Shown here: positions 1 through 6,728 of the stretch, one piece after another | Layout of the letters: the number at the start of each line of letters is the position of its first letter | How positions within the stretch are numbered: the first letter of the stretch is position 1 | Source of the DNA: JAUYQR01 sp031377265 | GTDB lineage: Bacteria; Pseudomonadota; Alphaproteobacteria; Rhodobacterales; Rhodobacteraceae | DNA: 25,820 nucleotides | Direction of reading: 5' to 3' | Assembly (NCBI RefSeq): GCF_031377265.1 | Contig: NZ_JANMET010000076.1 | Location: forward strand, 1-25,820 | Notes under the pieces: generated by a model | Seen by the model: only the letters and a program-made list of their open reading frames with translations | The model's database searches: none | Told to the model about the DNA's origin: nothing | Translations under genes and position numbers: made by a program

Positions 1-34
1 GTTGGAAGGGCGCGATCCGCCGAACCGGGTGTGA
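1..34 (+). CDS. 3' end of an unidentified upstream gene (partial)
   Basis: One frame is open from the window edge and ends at a TGA at 32-34, seven bases before the next start codon. It would encode a C-terminus reading LEGRDPPNRV. The spacing and strand fit a gene in an operon with the following sulfotransferase gene. Ten codons are too few to recognise a family, so this is only a suggestion that a coding region enters from the left. Confidence 0.3.
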   Translation, partial: LEGRDPPNRV

Positions 35-41
35 GGACGGA

Positions 42-701
42 ATGATCGTGTCGCGGGGGCGGGGATTTCTGTTCGTCCACATCCCCAAGACCGGGGGCAC
101 CGCGTTCACGCTGGCCTATGAGGCGCGGGCGTTGAAGGACGACATCCTGATCGCCGACACGCCCAAGGCGCGGGCGCGTAAGGGGCGGCTGCGGGGGGTG
201 AAAACCGCTGGGCGGTTGTGGAAGCATTCCACCCTTTGCGACATCGTCGGGCTGGTGACAGAAGCCGAGATCGACGGCCTGACGACCCTTGCGATGGTGC
301 GTAACCCGTGGGACCGGGCCGTCAGCTACTATCACTGGCTGCGGCTGCAAAGCTTTGCCCATCCGGCGGTCGGTCTGGCGAAAGCCCATGATTTCACAGG
401 ATTTCTGAACCATCCGCAGACCCGGACTAGCCTGCGGCTGTGGCCATATGACGCCTATCTGCGGCGCAGCGACGGGTCCGAGAAACCAAGCCTGTTTGTC
501 CGCCTTGAGGCCTATTCCGAAGACATCGCACCGTTCGAGGCGCAGCTTGGCTTTCGCCTGCCGCTGCCCCGCGCCAATCCATCGGTGCGGGGGGCGGACT
601 GGCGGCCGTATTTCAGCGACCCCGATGCAGCGCTGGTGGCTGATCTGTGCCACACCGACATAGGGCGGTTCGGCTATCGGTTTGATCCCCTAACCCCATG
701 A
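42..701 (+). CDS. Sulfotransferase family 2-type protein
   Basis: A 219-aa protein with the two PAPS-binding signatures of the sulfotransferase superfamily. The 5'-phosphosulfate loop is near the N-terminus (HIPKTGGT, residues 13-20) and the 3'-phosphate motif is RNPWDR at residues 87-92, followed by AVSYY. Family members move a sulfuryl group from PAPS to a carbohydrate or other hydroxyl/amine acceptor; the acceptor cannot be read from the sequence. No signal peptide is visible, so it is probably cytoplasmic. The ATG at 42 has a GAGGACG ribosome-binding site and the length suits the bacterial sulfotransferase-2 group. It probably continues a surface-polysaccharide or similar gene set to the left of the window (inference). 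The gene ends just before a strong hairpin. Confidence 0.8.
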   Translation: MIVSRGRGFLFVHIPKTGGTAFTLAYEARALKDDILIADTPKARARKGRLRGVKTAGRLWKHSTLCDIVGLVTEAEIDGLTTLAMVRNPWDRAVSYYHWLRLQSFAHPAVGLAKAHDFTGFLNHPQTRTSLRLWPYDAYLRRSDGSEKPSLFVRLEAYSEDIAPFEAQLGFRLPLPRANPSVRGADWRPYFSDPDAALVADLCHTDIGRFGYRFDPLTP

Positions 702-705
702 GAAC

Positions 706-741
706 GCGGCCTTAACGGTGGGGATTTCACCGTTGGGCCGC
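706..741. terminator. Strong hairpin, probable bidirectional terminator
   Basis: GCGGCCTTAACGGTG at 706-720 pairs with CACCGTTGGGCCGC at 728-741 around a 7-nt loop, giving about 14 base pairs with one bulged T and one G-U pair. It starts five bases after the sulfotransferase stop and lies in the convergent gap before the fadJ-like stop at 830. There is no clean T-run, only a T-rich tract (GTCTTCACTGCGTCTTCATT). Placement between convergent genes supports a terminator role. Confidence 0.65.
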
Positions 742-771
742 GTCTTCACTGCGTCTTCATTCCGTCTACAC
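740..771. repeat. Short 11-bp tandem repeat after the hairpin
   Basis: GCGTCTTCACT (740-750) is followed at once by GCGTCTTCATT (751-761) and a weaker third copy, CCGTCTACAC (762-771). The first two copies differ at one base. It sits in the convergent intergenic gap and has no obvious function. Replication slippage would explain it. Confidence 0.5.
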
Positions 772-829
772 GCGCGTAGAGATCAGCAAGCGTTAACCAA
801 GACCGCAGAATCGGACGCAGACGCAGCGG

Positions 830-3019
830 TCAGGCTGCTTTTTTCTGCGCGCCAAAGCGGGCGTAGAAGCTGTCACCCTTTGCCGCCATTTCCGCCAGCA
901 GGGCCGGCGTGGTGAACCGCGCGCCGTGGCGGGCGGTAAGGTCCTGGCAGATTTCCACCGCGCGACCGGTACCAAGGATATCGAGCCAGCCAAACGGCCC
1001 ACCTGACCATGGCGCAAAGCCCCAGCCAAGGATGGCGCCCACATCGCCTTCGCGGATGTCGGTCAGGACACCTTCTTCCAGCGCACGAACCGCCTCCAGC
1101 ACCTGTGCCATCAACAGGCGTTGCTGAACCTCGCCGAGGCCGGGTTGCACATCTGCCTGTGGAAAGCGGGCGTCGAGCCCGTCCCACAAACCTTCGCGCT
1201 TGCCCGCGGCATCATAGGCGTAAAAGCCCGCGTTGGATTTCTTGCCCATGCGGCCCTGATCGGCCATCCAGAACAACACCTCGTCCACCGCACCGTCGGG
1301 ATAGGCATCGCCCATCGCGGCCTTCGTCGCCTTGGCGATTTTCACCCCGAGGTCGATGGAGGTTTCGTCCACCAGTTGCAGCGGGCCGAGCGGCATGCCG
1401 ACCAGCTTGGCCGCGTTTTCGATCAGCGCCGGTTCCACCCCTTCGGCGACCATGCGGATGCCTTCGTTGATGTAGGGAATGATGCAGCGGTTGGCGTAGA
1501 AGAACCGCGCGTCGTTGACCACGATGGGGGTCTTGCGGATCTGGCGGACGAAATCCAGCGCCTTGGCGACGGCGCGGTCACCGGTGGCCTTGCCGCGAAT
1601 GATCTCCACCAGGTTCATCTTGTCGACGGGCGAGAAGAAGTGGATGCCGATGAACTGGTCGGCCCGCACGCTGGCCTTGGCAAGACCCGAGATCGGCAGG
1701 GTAGAGGTGTTGGTCGCAAAGATGCAGTCCGCGCCGGTTGCGGCCTCGACCTTGGCGGTGACTTCGGCCTTGATCTTCGGGTCTTCGAACACCGCCTCGA
1801 CGATCAGATCGCAGCCGGAAAGGGCGGCGTAATCGGTGGTGGCAATGATGCGGGCCAGCACTTCGGCCTTCTTTTCAGGGGTGACCTTGCGGCGCTGGAT
1901 GCCCTTGTCCAGCAGCCCCTCGGAATGGGCCTTGCCACGATCTGCGGCCTCTTGCGTGGCGTCGATCAGCACGACCGACAGGCCAGCATTGGCTGCCACA
2001 TAGGCGATACCGGCCCCCATCATGCCCGCGCCGATCACGCCCACCGAAGTGACCGACTGGTCGGGAACGGCAGGCCGGTTGGCGCCTTTTTCCAGCGCCT
2101 CCTTGTTGATGAACAGGCTGCGGATCATCGCGGTTGACGAGGGGTTCATCAGGACAGAGGTGAAATGCCGCGCCTCGATCTTCAACGCCAGATCGAAGGG
2201 GACAAGCGCGCCTTCATAGACTGCGGCCAGCAATGCCTTGGCCGCAGGATAGACGCCCATCGTCTTGCCCAGCACCATCGCGCTGGCACCGACAAAGGTG
2301 GGGAAACCGGGCGCGCTATACGGTGTGCCGCCGGGCATTTTGTAGCCCTTGGTATCCCAAGGTTTCACCAGATCGGCCTCGGTCGCCGAAAGCACCCATT
2401 CCTTGGCGCGGCCGAGCAGATCTTCGGGGGCGACGACCTCGTCGATCAGGCCAGCGGATTTGGCGGATTTCGGATCAGAAAGCTTGCCTTCCAGCAAGAA
2501 GGGCGCGGCCATCATCGCGCCCATCTTGCGGGTAAGGCGGGTGGTGCCGCCCGCGCCGGGAAAGATGCCGACAAGGATTTCCGGCAGGCCGATCTTGGCC
2601 TTTGGGTTGTCTGCGGCGATGATGCGGTGGCAGGCCAGCGGCAGTTCAAGCCCGATGCCAAGTGCGGTGCCCGGAAGAGCCGCGACGATGGGCTTGCCGC
2701 CTTTCAGGGTCTTGGGGTCCATTCCGGCGCGTTCGATCTTGCGCAGGATCTGGTGGATGTGCATCACGCCGTCAAACACCGTGCCGGCACCGCCCTCGCG
2801 CATCCGGGCGATGACGTTGAGATCCATACCGCCGGCGAAATCCTTCTTGCCGGAGGTGAGGATGATGCCCTTTACCGCCGCATCGGCGAGGGCCGTGTCG
2901 ATCATGCCGCTCAGCTCGGCAAAGCCTGCCTCGCTCATCACGTTCATCGACTTTGCGGTGACGTCCCAGGTAAGGGTGGCAACGCCGTCGGTGTCCAGCA
3001 CATAGGTGAAATCGGTCAT
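830..3019 (-). CDS. fadJ: FadJ-type fused enoyl-CoA hydratase / 3-hydroxyacyl-CoA dehydrogenase
   Basis: A 729-aa fused beta-oxidation enzyme. The N-terminal ~190 residues are a crotonase domain: GTALGIGLELPLACH carries one glutamate and GLPEILVGIFPGAGGT the second, matching the catalytic glutamate pair of FadB. A NAD-binding Rossmann domain begins at VGVIGAGMMGAGIA (about residue 327), with the dehydrogenase histidine in GIHFFSPVDKMNLVE. Two C-terminal HAD domains follow. It hydrates trans-2-enoyl-CoA and oxidises L-3-hydroxyacyl-CoA; the thiolase subunit is encoded two genes upstream. Length is typical (~715-730 aa). The start at 3019 has a near-perfect AGGAGG site and overlaps the upstream bicupin stop by ATGA, so translation is coupled. 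FadJ versus FadB/FadN naming is not decidable from sequence alone. Confidence 0.9.
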   Translation of the reverse strand: MTDFTYVLDTDGVATLTWDVTAKSMNVMSEAGFAELSGMIDTALADAAVKGIILTSGKKDFAGGMDLNVIARMREGGAGTVFDGVMHIHQILRKIERAGMDPKTLKGGKPIVAALPGTALGIGLELPLACHRIIAADNPKAKIGLPEILVGIFPGAGGTTRLTRKMGAMMAAPFLLEGKLSDPKSAKSAGLIDEVVAPEDLLGRAKEWVLSATEADLVKPWDTKGYKMPGGTPYSAPGFPTFVGASAMVLGKTMGVYPAAKALLAAVYEGALVPFDLALKIEARHFTSVLMNPSSTAMIRSLFINKEALEKGANRPAVPDQSVTSVGVIGAGMMGAGIAYVAANAGLSVVLIDATQEAADRGKAHSEGLLDKGIQRRKVTPEKKAEVLARIIATTDYAALSGCDLIVEAVFEDPKIKAEVTAKVEAATGADCIFATNTSTLPISGLAKASVRADQFIGIHFFSPVDKMNLVEIIRGKATGDRAVAKALDFVRQIRKTPIVVNDARFFYANRCIIPYINEGIRMVAEGVEPALIENAAKLVGMPLGPLQLVDETSIDLGVKIAKATKAAMGDAYPDGAVDEVLFWMADQGRMGKKSNAGFYAYDAAGKREGLWDGLDARFPQADVQPGLGEVQQRLLMAQVLEAVRALEEGVLTDIREGDVGAILGWGFAPWSGGPFGWLDILGTGRAVEICQDLTARHGARFTTPALLAEMAAKGDSFYARFGAQKKAA

Positions 3020-3990
3020 GGTTGCCTCCTGACAAGGTATTCGGAGCCGTCGCGGCGCAGGTAGCGCCGGGTGGGGCCGTCTTTGTGGGTGATCAGATCG
3101 TGATCGGTATAGTGGATGATGTCGCGTTCGGCCCGCGTGTCGATCACCAGATAGCGAACCGGGGCGTCGGCGCGGTTGTCGAGGCGGTGGCCGATGGGCA
3201 CGCCTGCGGGCCAGGCGGCGGCGTCGCCGGGGTGAAGCGTGGTCTCGTTTTCGTCCACCAGAACCGCCTCACCAGACAGCATGAAGACCATCTCGTCCTC
3301 AGCCTCGTGCCAGTGCCGGTGGCCTGAGGACGACCCCGGCGGCAGGTCTTCAAGGAAGGCGCCGAACTGGGTCAGCCCGCCCGGATCGCTGAGCAGGCGG
3401 GCGGAATAGGGGCCGGGACCGGGGCCGGTGACGGGGTGCACCGGGTTTTCTTCGGGGGTCCATGGGGTGGTGTCTTGGTGCAGGATGCGCTGGCCGGGGG
3501 CGTTCGGGTTGAAAGCATCGCCCCAAGGCTGTGGCAGGTTCAGCAGTTCGGGCGGCAGATCGCTTTGCCGCAGGATTGCGCCGGTCGCGTCCTCCATGTG
3601 CCAGCGGGTGCTGCCGTTCACCTGCATGCGGCCATCGTCGGGATAGTGGCAGACATCGCCCGCAGCCCGGCTGCCGATGATGATGTAGCGGCAAGGCGTG
3701 TCGCCCCGGTTGGTCAGGTGATGCGCGTTCGGGCAGCCGTGGGGCCAAGCGGCGGCATCACCGGGGGCAAGGTCGTGCATCCCGTCATCGTCGCGCAGGG
3801 TGACGGTGCCGTCGAGGACGTAGATGAATTCATCCTCAGCCGTGTGCCAGTGGCGGTGCGAAGAAAACGCGCCGGGTTGCAGCGTGTCGATATAGGTGCC
3901 GAACTGGGTGATCCCGCCTGCGACCGACAGGTGCAGGGTGGACAGGCCCGCCTCACCGCTGACCGGGGCATTGGCGGGGTCGATGATCAT
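3016..3990 (-). CDS. Bicupin protein (two tandem cupin domains)
   Basis: A 324-aa protein made of two homologous cupin domains (roughly residues 15-150 and 190-324). Each has the metal-binding first motif HRHWHxAEDE and a second motif of the form PGDAAAWPxGxPxxH...N, so each could hold a divalent metal on two or three histidines and a glutamate. Each ends in a short tail resembling the C-terminus of the neighbouring single-cupin protein. No signal peptide or catalytic signature of a known cupin enzyme (dioxygenase, isomerase, decarboxylase) is recognisable, so the function is unknown. It overlaps the single cupin upstream and the fadJ-like gene downstream by ATGA in both cases. Context implies a role in acyl-CoA or carboxylic acid metabolism, which is inference. 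Confidence 0.85.
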   Translation of the reverse strand: MIIDPANAPVSGEAGLSTLHLSVAGGITQFGTYIDTLQPGAFSSHRHWHTAEDEFIYVLDGTVTLRDDDGMHDLAPGDAAAWPHGCPNAHHLTNRGDTPCRYIIIGSRAAGDVCHYPDDGRMQVNGSTRWHMEDATGAILRQSDLPPELLNLPQPWGDAFNPNAPGQRILHQDTTPWTPEENPVHPVTGPGPGPYSARLLSDPGGLTQFGAFLEDLPPGSSSGHRHWHEAEDEMVFMLSGEAVLVDENETTLHPGDAAAWPAGVPIGHRLDNRADAPVRYLVIDTRAERDIIHYTDHDLITHKDGPTRRYLRRDGSEYLVRRQP

Positions 3991-4457
3991 CGCGGCCCCT
4001 TGAAATCGGTGCCGTCCTTGTAGGTAAAGCGGGCGCGGCCGCCCGCCATCTCGACCCGCAGATCGACGTCGGAATAGGTGGCAACCTCGGTCGCGGCCTT
4101 GCTGCCGACCACCAGGAAACGCGCGACACTGTCGGTGCGGTTGATGAAATGGTGGCCGTCCGGGTTGCCTGCGGGAAAGGCCGCGCAGTCACCGGCGCGC
4201 ATCAGGGTTTCGCCCGCGTCCTGTACCAGCGTGCATTCGCCCTCGGTCACCATGACGAATTCGTCTTCGTTCAGGTGCCAGTGGCGCAACGACGACATCG
4301 CGCCGGGTTGCAGCGTCACCAGATTGACGCCGAACTGGGTGAGGCCGCCCATATCACCTATACGGACGGACGAGCGCCCTGCCATCATTTCGGCATAGGG
4401 CGAGGGGTAGATCGAGTCGGATTTTACCGGGGCTTTCGATAGATCAAGCTTTGGCAT
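3987..4457 (-). CDS. Single-domain cupin protein
   Basis: A 156-aa protein with one cupin domain. Metal motif one is RHWHLNEDEFV, and motif two is GDCAAFPAGNPDGHHFIN. It is clearly related to both halves of the bicupin next to it: all share GGLTQFG, LQPGA/LPPG, HWH, EDE and a terminal DGT/DGS block. It looks like the parent or sister of an internal duplication. Cytoplasmic by absence of a signal. It lies 149 bp after the thiolase gene and overlaps the bicupin by four bases (ATGA). No specific activity can be assigned; metal-dependent binding or turnover of a small acid is one possibility. Confidence 0.85.
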   Translation of the reverse strand: MPKLDLSKAPVKSDSIYPSPYAEMMAGRSSVRIGDMGGLTQFGVNLVTLQPGAMSSLRHWHLNEDEFVMVTEGECTLVQDAGETLMRAGDCAAFPAGNPDGHHFINRTDSVARFLVVGSKAATEVATYSDVDLRVEMAGGRARFTYKDGTDFKGPR

Positions 4458-4606
4458 CGTAGAGCAACCTCGTGGACTTTGTGGAACGAAAGCAATGCAA
4501 TGCGCCCGGTCCGGTGCCCAAGGTGGCTTCGGACCCGATCACGATTGGCATCGGGGCGGATGACGCGCCCCTTTGATCATGCAGGTGCGGCGTGGGGGCC
4601 ATTGCC

Positions 4607-5818
4607 TTACACCAGTTCGATGATCGTGGCGGCCCCCATACCCGAAGCGATGCAGAGCGTCGCAAGGCCGGTGCTTTTGCCCGTCCGCTCCAGCTCGTCC
4701 AGGAGCGTGCCGATGATGATGGCCCCGGTGGCACCAAGCGGGTGGCCCATGGCGATGGACCCACCGTTCACGTTCACCAAAGCCGGGTCCACGTCGAACG
4801 CCTGCATGAAGCGCAGCACCACCGATGCAAAGGCCTCGTTTACCTCGAACAGGTCGATGTCGCCGATCGCCATGCCAGCGTCGCGCAGGATCTTGGCGGT
4901 CACCGGGACCGGGCCGGTCAGCATGATTGTCGGATCGGTGCCGATCTTGGCGGTGGCACGAATCCGGGCGCGGGGTTTGAGGCCATGCGCCCGGCCGAAT
5001 TCGGCATCGCCGATCAGAAGGGCCGCCGCGCCATCGACGATGCCGGAGGAGTTGCCGGCGTGGTGGATGTGGTTGATCCGCTCCAGATGCGGGTATTTCA
5101 TCAGGGCGACCTTGTCGAAACCGGGCATAGTTTCACCCATCTCCTTGAAGGCCGGTCTCAACGCGCCCAACGCCTGCATGTCGGTGCCGGGGCGCATGTA
5201 TTCGTCGGTGGCCAGGATCGGCAGGCCGTTCTGATCGCGGATTGTCAGCACCGATTTGGCAAACCGCCCCTCGGCCCAGGCAACTGCCGCACGGCGCTGG
5301 CTTTCCATTGCCAGCGCATCGGCGTCATCGCGGGAAAAGCCGTATTCGGTGGCAATAAGATCGGCGGAAATGCCTTGCGGCACGAAGTAGGTCTTCATCG
5401 CCAGCGTCGGATCGACCGCAATCGCAGCGCCGTCCGACCCCATCGGCACGCGGCCCATCATCTCCACCCCGCCGGCGATGTAGGCGTGGCCTGCACCGGC
5501 CTTGACCTGATTGGCGGCAAGGTTCACCGCCTCCATGCCACTGGCGCAAAAGCGGTTGATCGCCAGGCCGGGGATGCCTTCGTCAAGATCCGACAGCAGC
5601 ACGGCCGAGCGCGCCAGACAGCCGCCCTGTTCGCCGACCTGCGTGACATTGCCCCAGATCACATCCTCGATCACCGGGCCTTGCAGCCCGTTGCGCTCTT
5701 TCACAGCGTTCAGCACCTTGGCGGACAGAGCCACCGCGGTCAGTTCGTGCAGCGCGCCGTCGGGGCGACCCTTGCCGCGGGGGGAACGAACGGCGTCGTA
5801 GATGAAGGCGTCAGACAT
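4607..5818 (-). CDS. fadA: Acetyl-CoA C-acyltransferase (thiolase)
   Basis: A 403-aa degradative thiolase that cleaves 3-ketoacyl-CoA with CoA to acetyl-CoA and a shortened acyl-CoA. The nucleophilic cysteine is C91 in NRFCASGMEAV. The second catalytic pair is H359 in GGSIAMGHPLGATG and C389 in TLCIASGMGAA. The NEAF loop (EVNEAFA) is present. The start at 5818 has a GAGGAGAG-like site and lies 9 bp after the GST stop. Together with the FadJ-like and acyl-CoA dehydrogenase genes it completes a beta-oxidation spiral in one operon. Biosynthetic PhaA-type acetoacetyl-CoA thiolases share these residues, but the fadJ partner argues for degradation. Confidence 0.9.
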   Translation of the reverse strand: MSDAFIYDAVRSPRGKGRPDGALHELTAVALSAKVLNAVKERNGLQGPVIEDVIWGNVTQVGEQGGCLARSAVLLSDLDEGIPGLAINRFCASGMEAVNLAANQVKAGAGHAYIAGGVEMMGRVPMGSDGAAIAVDPTLAMKTYFVPQGISADLIATEYGFSRDDADALAMESQRRAAVAWAEGRFAKSVLTIRDQNGLPILATDEYMRPGTDMQALGALRPAFKEMGETMPGFDKVALMKYPHLERINHIHHAGNSSGIVDGAAALLIGDAEFGRAHGLKPRARIRATAKIGTDPTIMLTGPVPVTAKILRDAGMAIGDIDLFEVNEAFASVVLRFMQAFDVDPALVNVNGGSIAMGHPLGATGAIIIGTLLDELERTGKSTGLATLCIASGMGAATIIELV

Positions 5819-5827
5819 GCTCTCTCC

Positions 5828-6463
5828 TCACACCCGGTCGGCAGGGCTGCCGGGCATCATCTCATAGGGGGGTTTCCAGCCGGGAAGGGCACTGATGCGA
5901 TCCAGCCAGCGGTCGATGTTCGGCCATTCCGCGCGGTCAAAGCCGAAGGGTTCGGGATAGTAAAGATAGCCGCAGCACGACAGATCAGCGATGGTGACGG
6001 CCTCGCCCACCACCCAGTCGCGACCCTCCAGATGCGTGTTGAGCACCTTGTAGGCGGCTTTCAGGCGGCCTTGCAGAAACGGGATCACGCCTGCGGGGCG
6101 TTTGTCTTCGGGCAGGAAGTTCATCAGGAAGCGCGTCGTGCCAAGCTGGCCGGACAGTTTGTGATTGTCCCAGAACACCCAGCGCAGCACATCGCGCCGT
6201 TCTGCGGCAGAGCGGCCCCCCAGCTTGCCGGTCTTGGAGCTGATGTAGTCGAGGATGACGCCGGATTGCGTCAGGGTCAGCGGGCCGTCGACATAGACCG
6301 GCACCTCGCCCATCTCGTTGATCTCGCGGAAGGCGGGGGTGCGCGCCTCGCCGTTGAAGAAATCGACGAACACGGGTTCCCATTCCATATCGGTCATGGT
6401 CAGCGCCAGGGCGCATTTGTAGGCGTTGCCGCTTTCGCCAAAGCAATAGAGTTGAGCCGTCAT
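5828..6463 (-). CDS. Glutathione S-transferase family protein
   Basis: A 211-aa protein with an N-terminal thioredoxin-like GST domain (about residues 3-80). It has the cis-proline segment GEVPVYVDG and the glutathione-binding QSGVILDYI block, followed by an all-helical C-terminal domain (about 90-205) ending in WPNIDRWLDRISALPGW. The usual GST reaction is conjugation or reduction using glutathione; the substrate here is unknown. I chose the ATG at 6463 because it has a GGAGGA site six bases upstream and gives the normal N-terminus MTAQLYCF; a longer frame starting at 6541 would run into the preceding gene. It sits 9 bp before the thiolase gene in the beta-oxidation operon, perhaps dealing with reactive enoyl products (inference). 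Confidence 0.85.
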   Translation of the reverse strand: MTAQLYCFGESGNAYKCALALTMTDMEWEPVFVDFFNGEARTPAFREINEMGEVPVYVDGPLTLTQSGVILDYISSKTGKLGGRSAAERRDVLRWVFWDNHKLSGQLGTTRFLMNFLPEDKRPAGVIPFLQGRLKAAYKVLNTHLEGRDWVVGEAVTIADLSCCGYLYYPEPFGFDRAEWPNIDRWLDRISALPGWKPPYEMMPGSPADRV

Positions 6464-6488
6464 GGTTCCTCCGGGGACTTGCGCCCTG

Positions 6489-6701
6489 TTAGCGTTTCCG
6501 CTCTTGCAGTTCCGCGTTGAACAGCCGCAGCCGGTGGCCAAGCGTGTCCTTGTCGGTGACGCTGTCGAAGTTCTCGAACAGGAAAGACAGGGCCTCCCCC
6601 TCCTCCAGCCCGGCTTCGGCCGAAAATCGCTTTAACGCGCGATAGCCATCTTCGGTCATTGCAGCGTTGAAGCGGCGGGTCAGGCGAAAGCGTTTCGGCA
6701 T
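6489..6701 (-). CDS. Small 70-aa protein, possible ribbon-helix-helix fold
   Basis: A 70-aa basic protein between the acyl-CoA dehydrogenase and GST genes, with a GGAGAAG ribosome-binding site and its own in-operon spacing (27 bp on one side, 25 bp on the other). The pattern RRFNAAMTEDGYRALKRFSAEA, then a turn and GEALSFLFENF, resembles the strand-helix-turn-helix layout of CopG/RHH DNA-binding proteins. No domain name can be assigned with certainty. It could be a small autoregulator of the operon or a structural partner of one of the enzymes. I am confident that it is coding, and unsure of its role. Confidence 0.7.
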   Translation of the reverse strand: MPKRFRLTRRFNAAMTEDGYRALKRFSAEAGLEEGEALSFLFENFDSVTDKDTLGHRLRLFNAELQERKR

Positions 6702-6728
6702 CGGCTTCTCCTCAAGCGGTGGGCAAGT

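Noticed and set aside
4553..4571. GGGGCG/CGCCCC hairpin in the 149-bp gap between the thiolase and cupin genes as a terminator
   Set aside because: In the direction of transcription (minus strand) no T-run follows, and the cupin genes have no clear promoter of their own, so readthrough is more likely.
4592..6520. A 642-codon plus-strand open frame opposite the thiolase and GST genes
   Set aside because: Shadow of conserved minus-strand genes; no recognisable motif, and composition is typical of antisense frames.
6464..6541. Longer N-terminus for the GST from a start at 6541
   Set aside because: It would overlap the 70-aa gene by 53 bases, has Cys/Gly-rich non-homologous sequence, and the 6463 start has an excellent ribosome-binding site.
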